Source of the DNA: an uncultured Oscillospiraceae bacterium
GTDB taxonomy: Bacteria > Bacillota > Clostridia > Oscillospirales > Ruminococcaceae
NCBI GenBank assembly: GCA_910584715.1
Contig: CAJUAN010000004.1
Coordinates: forward strand, 79,082 to 143,081
Reading direction: 5' to 3'
Length of the DNA: 64,000 nucleotides
In this document: positions 52,689 to 61,561 of the stretch, in pieces
Position numbering within the stretch: the stretch's first letter is position 1
Layout: the number at the start of each line of letters is the position of its first letter
The notes under the pieces: generated by a model
What the model saw: only the letters and a program-made list of their open reading frames with translations
Told to the model about the DNA's origin: nothing
The model's database searches: none
Position numbers and translations under genes: made by a program

Positions 52689-53296
52689 TGTGATCCTCCC
52701 GTTGTGTTTTTTGTACCGCGTATAATATCGATTATCCAGTCTGTTTCGGGAAGCCGGTCGTTTTCTGCCATTTCCGGAGAGACCGCAAGCTGCTCCATAA
52801 TACCCTGAACGCTGCTCCAGAACGTAAAGGAAAGGGTGTACGGGTCGCCTGCTCTGAAATATCCGTACTGCTGACCTGCTTTGATGATCTCTGCGGACTG
52901 TTCGACTTGATCGACGCCTAAGGCGATCTCTTTTATATGCGGAGGAATCCCCTCGTTGCTCCGCGCCTGAGCCATAAGCACGAACATATAAAATACCCAC
53001 GGCTGTTCCTTTGCATAGGAAAAAAGAGTGTTTAAAAATTTCTCGAAAAAATCCAGCGGATTTTCAAAATTAAGCTTCTGCGGAATATTTGTGCTCTCAG
53101 CCCCCATTTTTACAAGCTCCTCGTAAAGCTGTTCCTTTGACTCAAAGTAGTGAAACATCAAACCCGCGCTCATATCTGCGGCTTTTGCAATATCTCCGAT
53201 CTTTGTGTTAGAGTATCCTTTTTTGGCAAACAGCTCAAGAGCTTTTGAAATAATAAGCTGCCTGCGCTGTTCCTTTTGCTCGTCTCTGGAGGACAT
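52685..53296 (-). CDS. TetR/AcrR-family repressor
   Basis: 203 residues. N-terminal helix-turn-helix (ALELFAKKGYSNTKIGDIAKAA, here within residues 19-40, then SAGLMFHYFESKEQLYEELV). The C-terminal ligand domain is of the common TetR_C type. First gene of an operon with the FAD oxidoreductase (4-base overlap), preceded by a promoter carrying a perfect palindrome at its start point, so it very likely represses its own operon until a hydrophobic ligand binds. Confidence 0.92.
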   Translation of the reverse strand: MSSRDEQKEQRRQLIISKALELFAKKGYSNTKIGDIAKAADMSAGLMFHYFESKEQLYEELVKMGAESTNIPQKLNFENPLDFFEKFLNTLFSYAKEQPWVFYMFVLMAQARSNEGIPPHIKEIALGVDQVEQSAEIIKAGQQYGYFRAGDPYTLSFTFWSSVQGIMEQLAVSPEMAENDRLPETDWIIDIIRGTKNTTGGSQ

Positions 53297-53330
53297 GGTA
53301 CCACCTCATTGAATTTATATTCATTGAATC

Positions 53331-53347
53331 TGCATTTAATAAATGCA
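53331..53347. promoter_or_regulatory. Perfect palindromic operator for the TetR repressor
   Basis: TGCATTTA-A-TAAATGCA, 8-bp perfect arms around one base. It begins right at the -10 box of the TetR promoter and covers the expected start point. A weaker second repeat, TGAAT-TTAT-ATTCA, lies at 53310-53323. Confidence 0.8.
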
Positions 53348-53375
53348 TTATAACATGGAAAAATATATTTGTCAA
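53347..53375 (-). promoter_or_regulatory. Promoter of the TetR-oxidoreductase operon
   Basis: Minus strand: consensus TTGACA (53370-53375), 17-bp spacer, TATAAT (53347-53352). Confidence 0.9.
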
Positions 53376-53477
53376 GTTTAATTTTCTATTTATGAGCAAT
53401 TTTTTTAGTATGATATATTTATTACTCAAGCGGGAAAAATTCCACTTTGGGTTGAAAAGCTTTCAATAACGCGGTTA

Positions 53478-53506
53478 TTGCCTAAAAGCGGATTTTACGC
53501 TATACT
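53478..53506 (+). promoter_or_regulatory. Promoter of the first HTH/TPR regulator
   Basis: TTGCCT (53478-53483), 17-bp spacer (contains AAAGCGGATTTTA), TATACT (53501-53506). Nearly the same arrangement recurs before the second copy. Confidence 0.75.
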
Positions 53507-53546
53507 GTATACAGCGGCGCCGAATAAAATATCGGGAGGAATTTTT

Positions 53547-54650
53547 ATGACCCTGTACATCGGAGAAAATCTAAAAAAGCAAAGAAAGCTTAAAGAGCTT
53601 ACCCAGGAGCAGCTTGCGGATATACTGGGGGTATCCTTTCAGTCTATCTCAAAGTGGGAGCGGGGAGAGGGCTATCCTGACATTGAAATGCTGCCCACTA
53701 TCGCGGAGTATTTTGGCATTACCGCCGACGAGCTTATCGGCATGAACAATGTTCGCGAAGCCGCGGACGCTGAAAAAATCCTCGAACAGCAAAAGGAAAA
53801 TTTGTCCAAGGGGCTTATACGAGAAAATATCGAGCTTTTGGCGGAGGCGGTAAAGGTACACCCAAACAATTACGAGCTGCTTACACAGTACGCTATGAAT
53901 CTTTCCTTTCTTGCTGTTGGCTACCAAAGCGAGGAGTACCGCCAGAATAACCGTAAAGCCGCCCGCATAGCCGAAAGGATTCTTGCGGAGTGTACCGACA
54001 CCAAAATACGGAACCGTGTGCAGGCTGAGCTGTGCAGCTATTACCAGAATTCGGGGGAGGCAACCAAGGCTCTTGAAGCCGCCGATAAGCTGCCGTCAAT
54101 GTATCACGGCAGCGAGCTGATAAAGATGAATATTTTTAAAGGCGAAGACCTTGTACGTATGACGCAGTGGAACATTCGTCACCTTGCGAATGTTTTTTGC
54201 CAATGCTTGCAGCGTTTGGCGGATATGGACGGACAAAACGATACGGGGTATACTTGGGAGCAGAAAATTGAGATATACCGAAAAGCTATCGCAATGTTTG
54301 ATATTGTGTTCGACAAGGGGGATTACAATGATTGCTTTCACAATCTTTCATTTCTGCACCGCGATATATCAATAATGGCAATGCGTGCGGGGAACTTCGG
54401 GCTTGCTCTGGAAAATCTCGAAAAGGCGGCGGAGTACGCTGCGGAGATGGACGGTCTGCCCGACGTAAAGCCTCACGTTTCCCTGCTTGTAAACAAGCTG
54501 GAATACAACTCCGCGCATAACGGCAAGAATTTCAGCGATACGACCTGTAAAATGCTTCTGAAGCATTTGCCCGACAGCGTATTTGACGGAATACGGGACG
54601 ACCCGCGCTTTAAGACAGTGGAAAAATTTTTGAAAGAACATATCAAATAG
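53547..54650 (+). CDS. XRE-type HTH regulator with TPR-like C-terminus (copy 1)
   Basis: 367 residues. An N-terminal HTH of the phage-repressor type (LKELTQEQLADILGVSFQ then SISKWERGEGYPDIEMLP) is followed by helical repeats (about 90-360) of TPR character, as in Rgg/PlcR-like peptide-responsive regulators. No adjacent peptide gene is evident. GGGAGGA is 6 bases before the ATG at 53547. It is a tandem paralogue of the 54869 gene; homology covers the promoter, leader and whole protein, and the HTH is almost identical, so both may bind the same DNA sites. Confidence 0.88.
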   Translation: MTLYIGENLKKQRKLKELTQEQLADILGVSFQSISKWERGEGYPDIEMLPTIAEYFGITADELIGMNNVREAADAEKILEQQKENLSKGLIRENIELLAEAVKVHPNNYELLTQYAMNLSFLAVGYQSEEYRQNNRKAARIAERILAECTDTKIRNRVQAELCSYYQNSGEATKALEAADKLPSMYHGSELIKMNIFKGEDLVRMTQWNIRHLANVFCQCLQRLADMDGQNDTGYTWEQKIEIYRKAIAMFDIVFDKGDYNDCFHNLSFLHRDISIMAMRAGNFGLALENLEKAAEYAAEMDGLPDVKPHVSLLVNKLEYNSAHNGKNFSDTTCKMLLKHLPDSVFDGIRDDPRFKTVEKFLKEHIK

Positions 54651-54653
54651 CGT

Positions 54654-54700
54654 ACAAAAAGGACGTTCCGCCCATAACAGGCAGTGCGTCCTTTTGTTAT
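54654..54700 (+). terminator. Terminator between the two HTH/TPR copies
   Basis: ACAAAAAGGACG (54654-54665) / CGTCCTTTTGT (54687-54697), one bulged A, followed by TATTTT. The loop is long (about 21 bases). Confidence 0.75.
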
Positions 54701-54794
54701 TTTCCGTATCCCCAACGGACTTGCGGATAAAGTCAGCGAAAAAAGAGCGGGAAAAATTCTAATTGAGGTTGAATTGCTTTCAAAATCCAAGTTA

Positions 54795-54823
54795 TTGCTT
54801 TAAAGCGGATTTTAAGCTATACT
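54795..54823 (+). promoter_or_regulatory. Promoter of the second HTH/TPR regulator
   Basis: TTGCTT (54795-54800), 17-bp spacer (AAAGCGGATTTTA again), TATACT (54818-54823). Confidence 0.75.
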
Positions 54824-54868
54824 ATAACCATAGCAGCGCTGACTAAATATTTTTCGGGAGGAATTTTT

Positions 54869-55963
54869 ATGACTCTGTACATCGGCGAAAATCTTAAAAA
54901 GCAAAGAAAGCTCCGCGAGCTTACCCAGGAGCAGCTTGCGGACATTCTGGGAGTATCCTTTCAGGCTGTCTCAAAGTGGGAGCGGGGAGAGGTATATCCC
55001 GATATCGAGCTGCTGCCGACTATTGCGGAATACTTCGGCATTACCACAGACGAGCTTATGGGTATGAAAGAAATTCGGGACAGCTCCGAAGCGGATAAAA
55101 TTCTCGATACCGTCCGGGAAAATTCTAGAGCGGGCAAAATCGAAGACAATCTGAAAATTCTTGAGGAAGCGGTAAAACGCTACCCCAACAACTTCAGGCT
55201 TTTAGCGGAATATGCAAGCAACCTGACCTTTGTCAACTGGGACAGGGAGGGCGAGCCGTACCGACAGAATAATTTGAAAGCGATAGCCATAGCCGAAAGG
55301 ATATTGGCGGAATGCACCGACCCAGTAATACGCGAATGGATGCAGGGCGAGCTGTGTCGTTTTTACGAGGGTTCGGGACAGCATGACAAAGCGATAGAAG
55401 CTGCCGATAAGCTGTCGAGCTTGTGTAACAGCCGCGAAATTACAAAAATGCATTTGCTTAAAGGCGATGAGCTTATGAAATTTGCTCAGGAAGTAGTTAC
55501 AGCGCTTGTGAGCGTAATGTATTCAGCATTGTTTTACCTGTCCGATCCGGACGGTAAAAACGCTCCCCAAATGACCCATGAGCAGCGGATCGAAATACAG
55601 CAAAAGGTTATTGCGCTGTACAACGTTGTGTTCGATAAGGGCGACTATAATTTTTACTTCCATGATGTGTCCCACGCGTACAGCAGCATTGCTGCAAAGG
55701 CTGCGCTTTTAGGCGATCGGGAGCTTGCTCTTGACAGTCTTGAAAAGGCTGCCGAATTTGCCGCGGCGGACGACGACCTGCCCGATAAAAAGCCTTATAC
55801 GTCCCTTTTGGTAAACAGGCTGGAGTATAATAAAGAAAACGGTATAAAAAATTTCACGTTCACATACCGCGAAGAACTGCTTAAAAATCTTTCTTGGGAC
55901 GGCTACGACGGCATAAGAGACGACCCGCGCTTCAAGGCGGTGGAAGATTCGCTGAAAATTTAA
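54869..55963 (+). CDS. XRE-type HTH regulator with TPR-like C-terminus (copy 2)
   Basis: 364 residues, same organisation as copy 1: MTLYIGENLKKQRKL start, HTH with ISKWERGE-like VSKWERGEVYPDIE, then TPR-like helices ending in DGYDGIRDDPRFKAVE. Differences concentrate in the C-terminal repeats, the part expected to sense a ligand, while the HTH is kept. GGGAGGA ribosome site identical to copy 1. Followed by a terminator. Confidence 0.88.
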   Translation: MTLYIGENLKKQRKLRELTQEQLADILGVSFQAVSKWERGEVYPDIELLPTIAEYFGITTDELMGMKEIRDSSEADKILDTVRENSRAGKIEDNLKILEEAVKRYPNNFRLLAEYASNLTFVNWDREGEPYRQNNLKAIAIAERILAECTDPVIREWMQGELCRFYEGSGQHDKAIEAADKLSSLCNSREITKMHLLKGDELMKFAQEVVTALVSVMYSALFYLSDPDGKNAPQMTHEQRIEIQQKVIALYNVVFDKGDYNFYFHDVSHAYSSIAAKAALLGDRELALDSLEKAAEFAAADDDLPDKKPYTSLLVNRLEYNKENGIKNFTFTYREELLKNLSWDGYDGIRDDPRFKAVEDSLKI

Positions 55964-55987
55964 ATTAGTTCAAATAACCTTTTTTAA

Positions 55988-56016
55988 GTGTACGGATTTT
56001 TTTCGTACACTTTTTT
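55988..56016 (+). terminator. Terminator of HTH/TPR copy 2
   Basis: GTGTACG (55988-55994) / CGTACAC (56004-56010), followed by six T. Confidence 0.88.
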
Positions 56017-56028
56017 ATAAATTTTGTA

Positions 56029-56057
56029 TTGCATTGTTCCCTAAAATGTGGTATAAT
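56029..56057 (+). promoter_or_regulatory. Promoter of gatCAB
   Basis: TTGCAT (56029-56034), 17-bp spacer, TATAAT (56052-56057) with extended -10 TGTGG. Confidence 0.78.
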
Positions 56058-56100
56058 ATATTCTGTATTATTTACCACAGTAAGGAAGAGAGGTATTTTT

Positions 56101-56379
56101 ATGGACATAGAGATGGTGAGGCATCTGTCCGATCTCGGCAAGCTTACCTTTACCGACGGGGAGCTGGAAAAGGTTGCCAAGGATATGACGGGCATTATCG
56201 AGATAATGGATACTATCAAGGAGATCGACATTTCCTATGACCCGATAAAGGATAATCACAACGTTTACCTGAACAGTCTGCGGGAGGACAGGGCAATGGA
56301 TTCTTTCCCCACCGAGAAGATTTTGCAGAATGCCGTTAACAGTGAAAACTGTTTTGTTGTACCCAAGGTTGTGGAGTAA
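56101..56379 (+). CDS. gatC: Asp/Glu-tRNA amidotransferase subunit C
   Basis: 92 residues. Small subunit that wraps GatA and GatB of the transamidosome, which amidates mischarged Asp-tRNA(Asn) or Glu-tRNA(Gln). Typical start (VRHLSDLGKLTFTDGELEK) and C-terminal LREDRAMDSFP. ATG at 56101 with GAGAGG upstream; the open frame extends to 56029 but that is promoter. First gene of gatC-gatA-gatB-aspS. Confidence 0.93.
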   Translation: MDIEMVRHLSDLGKLTFTDGELEKVAKDMTGIIEIMDTIKEIDISYDPIKDNHNVYLNSLREDRAMDSFPTEKILQNAVNSENCFVVPKVVE

Positions 56380-56453
56380 GCTTACCGTACACACCGCCGT
56401 AAAAGTAAATGACCGGCGAACGTGACCATAGATTTTTGAAAGGATGTAAACCG

Positions 56454-57905
56454 ATGGATATTACCGCGCTTAAGATCCGTGATATGCGTACTATGCTTGA
56501 CAAAAAGGAGATATCCGCAGCCGAGCTTACCGACGCGTATCTGGACAGAATAAGTAAAACTGACGGCAGTCTCGAAAGCTATATCACAGTTACTGCCGAC
56601 GAGGCTAAAGCCGCTGCCGTAAAAGCTCAGCAGGTTATTGACGGCGGAAACGCAGGAGCTTTGACAGGCATTCCTCTTGCTATTAAGGACAATATCTGCA
56701 CAGACGGAGTTAAAACTACCTGCGCTTCAAAAATACTGGAAAACTTTGTTCCCCCATATAATGCCACAGTTATGGAAAAGCTTAACGCCGAGGGAATTGT
56801 TATGCTTGGCAAGACCTCTATGGACGAGTTTGCCATGGGCGGTTCGACCCAGACCTCCGCTTTTAAAAAGACTAAGAATCCCTACGATCTTGGAAGAGTA
56901 CCGGGCGGAAGCTCCGGAGGCTCTGCTGCCGCTGTGGGGGCGTCCTTATGCGCCGCAGCTCTGGGTTCGGATACGGGAGGTTCTATTCGCCAGCCTGCTT
57001 CTTTCTGCGGAGTTACCGGCTTGAAGCCTACCTACGGACGTGTTTCCCGCTACGGCCTTGTGGCGTTTGCAAGCTCTCTCGACCAGATAGGTCCCGTTGC
57101 AAAGGACGCTCATGATTGTGCTATCATACTGAACGCGATATCGGGCTACGATTATCACGACGGAACAAGCGCAAAGCTTGACGTTCCCGACTTTACCGCT
57201 AAGATAGGTCAGTCCGTCAAGGGTATGAAGATAGCTATGCCTAAGGAATTTTACGCCGAGGGTATTGATTCCGATGTACGCGAAGCGGTTGAAAAGGCTG
57301 CAAAATGGTACGAGCAGCAGGGAGCGGTTATTGTGGAGTGTTCAATGCCGTCTCTTAAATACGCTGTTGCGGCATACTATTTAATAGCTTCCGCGGAGGC
57401 TTCCTCTAATCTTTCAAGATACGACGGTATCAAGTACGGACACCGTTCGGAGACAGGGGACAGCTACAGCGACCTTGTATGCAACTCCAGAAGCGAGGGC
57501 TTCGGCGACGAGGTAAAGAGACGTATCCTTTTGGGCAACTACGCGCTTTCCAGCGGCTATTACGACGCTTATTACGGAAAGGCTATGGCTCTGAAGCAGA
57601 AGATACGCGAGGAATACGCGGAAATATTCAAGGGCTGCGACGTTATACTTACGCCTACAGCTCCGACCGTTGCATACGGCGTAAATGAGAATATCTCCGA
57701 TCCCGCCAAGATGTATCAGGCTGATATCTGCACCGTTACTGTAAATATAGCTTCGCTTCCCGCGATCTCAACGACCTGCGGTTACGATAAGGACGGTATG
57801 CCGATAGGTATGTCAATTATAGGCAAGCATTGGGACGAAGCTTCCGTAATTCAGGCTGCCGACGCTTATGAAAAGCAGTTCGCGTATCAGCCTGCGAAAA
57901 TATAA
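56454..57905 (+). CDS. gatA: Asp/Glu-tRNA amidotransferase subunit A
   Basis: Amidase subunit that releases ammonia from glutamine or asparagine. 483 residues. The Ser-cisSer-Lys triad is visible: Lys in PLAIKDNI, and the two Ser in PGGSSGGSAAA and SDTGGSIRQPA. ATG at 56454 with AAAGGA 9 bases upstream; the longer start at 56409 lacks one. Confidence 0.96.
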   Translation: MDITALKIRDMRTMLDKKEISAAELTDAYLDRISKTDGSLESYITVTADEAKAAAVKAQQVIDGGNAGALTGIPLAIKDNICTDGVKTTCASKILENFVPPYNATVMEKLNAEGIVMLGKTSMDEFAMGGSTQTSAFKKTKNPYDLGRVPGGSSGGSAAAVGASLCAAALGSDTGGSIRQPASFCGVTGLKPTYGRVSRYGLVAFASSLDQIGPVAKDAHDCAIILNAISGYDYHDGTSAKLDVPDFTAKIGQSVKGMKIAMPKEFYAEGIDSDVREAVEKAAKWYEQQGAVIVECSMPSLKYAVAAYYLIASAEASSNLSRYDGIKYGHRSETGDSYSDLVCNSRSEGFGDEVKRRILLGNYALSSGYYDAYYGKAMALKQKIREEYAEIFKGCDVILTPTAPTVAYGVNENISDPAKMYQADICTVTVNIASLPAISTTCGYDKDGMPIGMSIIGKHWDEASVIQAADAYEKQFAYQPAKI

Positions 57906-57922
57906 GGAAAGGGGCGGTAAAA

Positions 57923-59368
57923 ATGTCAGCATATATTCCCGTAATAGGTCTTGAGATACACGCGGAGCTCCTGACCAAATCAAAGGTTTTCTGTACCTGC
58001 TCCGCCGAATTTGGAGGCGATAAAAACACACGCTGCTGTCCCGTATGCTCCGGTATGCCGGGCACGCTTCCCATAATAAACCAAACTGCTGTAGAGTACG
58101 CCGTAAAGGCGGGATTTGCTCTTGGCTGCGATATCAATAAGTTTTCCACCTTTGACAGGAAGAATTATTTTTATCCCGATCTGCCCAAGGCGTACCAAAT
58201 ATCTCAGCTTTATCTGCCGCTTTGCATAAACGGTCTTGTTCCTATCGAATTTGAGGAGAACGGCGAGAAAAAGTCCAAAAATATCCGCATTAACCGCATA
58301 CACCTTGAAGAGGACGCGGGAAAGCTTATCCACGACGACCTTAACGGCGTTTCTCTTGCGGACTACAACCGCTGCGGTATACCTCTTATCGAAATCGTTA
58401 CAGAGCCGGATATCGGTTCAGCCGAGGAAGCAAAGGCTTTCGTTGAAAAAATCTCTCTGCTTTTGCAGTATGCGGGTGTATGCGACTGTAAAATGGAGCA
58501 GGGTTCCCTCAGGTGCGATGTAAATATTTCCATAATGAAGCCTACCGATACCGAGTTCGGTACCCGTGCCGAGATCAAGAACCTCAATTCGATCAAGGCT
58601 ATCGGACGCGCTATAGACTTTGAGATATACCGTCAGGCAAAGCTCCTGGACATGGGCAAGAGAGTGGTTCAGGAGACCCGCCGTTTTGACGATAACAGAG
58701 GAGAGACCAAGTCCATGCGTTCCAAGGAGGACGCTCACGACTACCGTTACTTCCCGGAGCCGGATATTTTGCAGGTGAACTTTACCGACGAGGACTTGGA
58801 CGCTATACGCGCCAAGCTTCCCGAAATGCCGTACAAGAGACTGGAAAGGTACCTTGCCGACGGTTTGAATGAAACTGACGCGAAAATTATTGTAAACAAG
58901 AAGATACTTTCCGATTTCTTTGACGCGGCGGTAAAGACCTATAACAATCCTAAATCAGTGTGCAATTTCCTTATCGGCGAGCTTATGAGACGTATCAATC
59001 TCGGCGAGATAGAGCTTGAAAAGCTGCCCTTTACGGCGGAGGAATTTGCCAAGCTTGTTGAAATGGCTGATACCGACAAGGTTTCCAAAAACGACGCTAA
59101 GGACGTGTTCCGTACAATGTGCGAAAAGGGCGGCGCTCCCGAGGAGATAGCAAAGGCTGCGGGATTACTCATCACCAACGATACAGGCAGGGTGCTTGAG
59201 GTCATAAAGGAAGTCCTTGCGGGAAATGAAAAGGCTGTGGCGCAGTATACGGGCGGCGATCAAAAGGTTTTCGGCTTCCTTATGGGACAGTGTACAAAGG
59301 CTCTTAAAGGCGTATGTACGCCGAAGGTCATTAAGGAAGAGCTTGAAAAGGCGCTGAAAAGTCTGTAA
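57923..59368 (+). CDS. gatB: Asp/Glu-tRNA amidotransferase subunit B
   Basis: 481 residues. Phosphorylates the tRNA-bound Asp/Glu and channels ammonia. Family start IPVIGLEIHAEL, zinc cysteines in CTCSAEFGG and CCPVCSGMPG, and RNRIHLEEDAGK-like NRIHLEEDAGKLIH. The C-terminal YqeY-like tail (about 330-481) binds tRNA. 17 bases after gatA. Confidence 0.96.
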   Translation: MSAYIPVIGLEIHAELLTKSKVFCTCSAEFGGDKNTRCCPVCSGMPGTLPIINQTAVEYAVKAGFALGCDINKFSTFDRKNYFYPDLPKAYQISQLYLPLCINGLVPIEFEENGEKKSKNIRINRIHLEEDAGKLIHDDLNGVSLADYNRCGIPLIEIVTEPDIGSAEEAKAFVEKISLLLQYAGVCDCKMEQGSLRCDVNISIMKPTDTEFGTRAEIKNLNSIKAIGRAIDFEIYRQAKLLDMGKRVVQETRRFDDNRGETKSMRSKEDAHDYRYFPEPDILQVNFTDEDLDAIRAKLPEMPYKRLERYLADGLNETDAKIIVNKKILSDFFDAAVKTYNNPKSVCNFLIGELMRRINLGEIELEKLPFTAEEFAKLVEMADTDKVSKNDAKDVFRTMCEKGGAPEEIAKAAGLLITNDTGRVLEVIKEVLAGNEKAVAQYTGGDQKVFGFLMGQCTKALKGVCTPKVIKEELEKALKSL

Positions 59369-59391
59369 TTATTGAATAGGCGGTGTTTTAA

Positions 59392-60708
59392 ATGATAAAA
59401 ATAGGCGGAACCGATCTGCTTGAAGAATTTGACCTTGACGAGGCTCTCGCAAAGGTCGGCGAGACTATAGAGCTTTGCGCCTGCGTACACAGCGTAAAGC
59501 AGATGAGCGGCTTCGCGTTCGTTTCACTGCGGACGGCGCGGTACGTTATCCAGTCGGTATACAGTGAGGCGGACTGCTCCGACTCGCTGGACGAGGTGCG
59601 CGAGGGCTGTTTTGTGAAGGTAACGGCTGTTGTTAAAAAGGAAGAACGCGCACGCAACGGAATTGAGCTTACTTTAAAAAGCGTTAAGATAATGTCCAAG
59701 CCCACGGAGGACTATCCTCTTCACGTTTCAAAGCGCAGGCTGGGCTGTTCGCTGGATGTTAATCTCGACAACAGGAGCGTTGCTCTGCGCAATCCTTTTG
59801 AGAGAGCGACGTTTAAGTTTCAGGAGGGCGTTGCGGAAGCTTTTCGCAGATTCATGCTTGATAATAAATTTACCGAGATACACACCCCGAAGATCGTTGC
59901 CCAGGGTGCAGAGGGCGGTGCTAATATTTTCCATCTGGATTATTTTCAGAAGAACGCTTTCCTTAACCAGTCGCCTCAGTTCTATAAGCAGACTGCCGTT
60001 GCGTTTTTCGACAGGGTATTCGAGATAGCTCCCGTGTACCGCGCCGAGCGTCACGCAACCTCGCGCCATTTGAACGAGTATATCGGTCTGGACTTTGAAA
60101 TGGGCTACATCAACGATATGTATGATGTTATGAACATGGAAACGGCTATGCTTCGTTATATGATGCAGTACCTTAAAGAGAATTATCAGCACGAGATAAA
60201 TATTCTCGGCGCGGATATTCCCGAAGTGGGAGAGATACCCTCTGTTAAGTTTGAAGATGCAATTGCTCTCATAAAGGGCTCAAAAGCAAAAAATAAATTT
60301 GATCTTGAGCCTGAGGACGAGATTTTCCTTTGCAATTACGCAAAAGAAAATTACGGCACGGAATTTATTTTTGTAACGAATTTCCCGTCTTCAAAGCCGC
60401 CGTTTTACGCGATGAACGACAGAGACGACCCCCGTACTGCCTGCAAGTTTGATCTGCTGTTCAGAGGTTTGGAGATAACCACAGGCGGACAGCGTATCCA
60501 CGATTACAACGAACAGCTTGAAAAGATGAAAGCTCAAGGGCTCGACCCTGAGGATTTCAAGTCCTATCTTGAAGTACACAAGTATGGACTTCCTCCTCAC
60601 GGCGGATTGGGAATTGGCCTGGAGCGTCTTGTTATGAAGTTGCTGGGGCAGCAGAATATTCGTCAGGCATCGATGTTCCCAAGAGATCTGAATAGACTTA
60701 TACCGTAA
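59392..60708 (+). CDS. aspS: Archaeal-type aspartyl-tRNA synthetase, probably non-discriminating
   Basis: 438 residues, much shorter than the ~590-residue bacterial AspRS because the GAD insertion is missing; class IIb motifs FNPPERATFKF-like (RNPFERATFKFQ), FRAER-like YRAERHATSRHLNEY and GLGIGLERLVM. The OB-fold has His33 at the position where discriminating archaeal enzymes carry Trp (CACVHSV), and His there goes with charging both tRNA-Asp and tRNA-Asn. It follows gatB by 23 bases, so it can make Asp-tRNA(Asn) for GatCAB to amidate, as reported for Clostridium acetobutylicum AspRS2. Confidence 0.88.
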   Translation: MIKIGGTDLLEEFDLDEALAKVGETIELCACVHSVKQMSGFAFVSLRTARYVIQSVYSEADCSDSLDEVREGCFVKVTAVVKKEERARNGIELTLKSVKIMSKPTEDYPLHVSKRRLGCSLDVNLDNRSVALRNPFERATFKFQEGVAEAFRRFMLDNKFTEIHTPKIVAQGAEGGANIFHLDYFQKNAFLNQSPQFYKQTAVAFFDRVFEIAPVYRAERHATSRHLNEYIGLDFEMGYINDMYDVMNMETAMLRYMMQYLKENYQHEINILGADIPEVGEIPSVKFEDAIALIKGSKAKNKFDLEPEDEIFLCNYAKENYGTEFIFVTNFPSSKPPFYAMNDRDDPRTACKFDLLFRGLEITTGGQRIHDYNEQLEKMKAQGLDPEDFKSYLEVHKYGLPPHGGLGIGLERLVMKLLGQQNIRQASMFPRDLNRLIP

Positions 60709-60809
60709 ATTTTTAAATAATAATGGCTTGCATTTAGGGTGAGTGCAATATAGAAGTGTAGAAGCTTTTCAAAAATATTGTTATAAAGACAAATACAGCG
60801 GATTATGTT

Positions 60810-60848
60810 AAACGGCTATGGATTAAGTTCCACGGCCGTTTATTTTTT
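60810..60848 (+). terminator. Terminator of the gatCAB-aspS operon
   Basis: AAACGGC (60810-60816) / GCCGTTT (60835-60841) with inner ATGG/CCA pairing, then ATTTTTT. Confidence 0.82.
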
Positions 60849-60903
60849 CATTCTAACGATATGTTAACAGACTGTCCTGCCTAAACCTCACAGCTTTACA
60901 GCC

Positions 60904-60983
60904 GTGAGTTGAGTTTCCAATTAAAAACAGCCTGTTATATATTGACATTATAGCACATAAAGGCTATAATAAATGAAAACAAA
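60904..60983 (+). repeat. Duplicated promoter segment, copy A
   Basis: From GTGAGTTGAGTTTCC through AACAGCCTGT and the promoter to CTATAATAAATGAAAACAAA. The same series of blocks recurs at 62525-62636 before the 62650 gene. A small hairpin (CTCAC / GTGAG) precedes it. Confidence 0.7.
60942..60970 (+). promoter_or_regulatory. Promoter of the DUF3788 gene
   Basis: Consensus TTGACA (60942-60947), 17-bp spacer, TATAAT (60965-60970), inside repeat copy A. The leader to the ATG is about 95 bases. Confidence 0.85.
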
Positions 60984-61070
60984 AGAGAAAAGTTGACATA
61001 TATAATATGAAAAAAGCTTCATAATTTTTGTTTGAAATTGATAAAACAAAATAAATTTAAGGAGGTATTT

Positions 61071-61484
61071 ATGTACGAAAGAATGCTTGATAAACAAGAA
61101 ACACCTGCAATAGAAGAAATGACAAAGTTTTGCGGGGATAATTCGGAAAGATTTTCTATTCTTAACGAATGGCTGACATCTGCCTTTAATACAGAGTTAA
61201 AGATCGTTTTTCCTTATGGCAATAAATATGGCTGGGGAGTTGCCCATAAAAAGAAAAACAAGCTCATATGCAATATTTTTGCCGAAAACAATGCTTTTAC
61301 TGTTATGATGAGATTATCGGATAAGCAATATAAATCCGTTTATGACCGGCTTCAAAAAAATACTCAAGAATATATCGACAACAAATATCCCTGCGGCGAC
61401 GGAGGCTGGATTCATTACCGTGTTACAAGCGATGAACATTTTAACGACATAAAAACATTATTAACCGTTAAATGTTCAAATTAA
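61071..61484 (+). CDS. DUF3788 family protein
   Basis: 137 residues, soluble, no signal. It matches the small DUF3788 family (LNEWLTSAFNTELKIVFPYG, KYGWGVAHKKKNKLICNIF, GDGGWIHYRV). Function unknown; these proteins often lie beside AraC/GyrI-type regulators, as here. GGAGG 7 bases before the ATG at 61071. Codons are AT-rich compared with the gat operon. Confidence 0.8.
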   Translation: MYERMLDKQETPAIEEMTKFCGDNSERFSILNEWLTSAFNTELKIVFPYGNKYGWGVAHKKKNKLICNIFAENNAFTVMMRLSDKQYKSVYDRLQKNTQEYIDNKYPCGDGGWIHYRVTSDEHFNDIKTLLTVKCSN

Positions 61485-61561
61485 AAATGTGCAGCAAGTG
61501 ACGTTTAGTGCAACGCATTTTTTGAATACATAGGCTATAATTATTGTAGGAGGCGGATAAT

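Noticed and set aside
52689..53000. N-terminal extension of the FAD oxidoreductase (600-residue form)
   Set aside because: The extension lies within the TetR gene in another frame; the FAD motif starts at 52688 with a good ribosome site.
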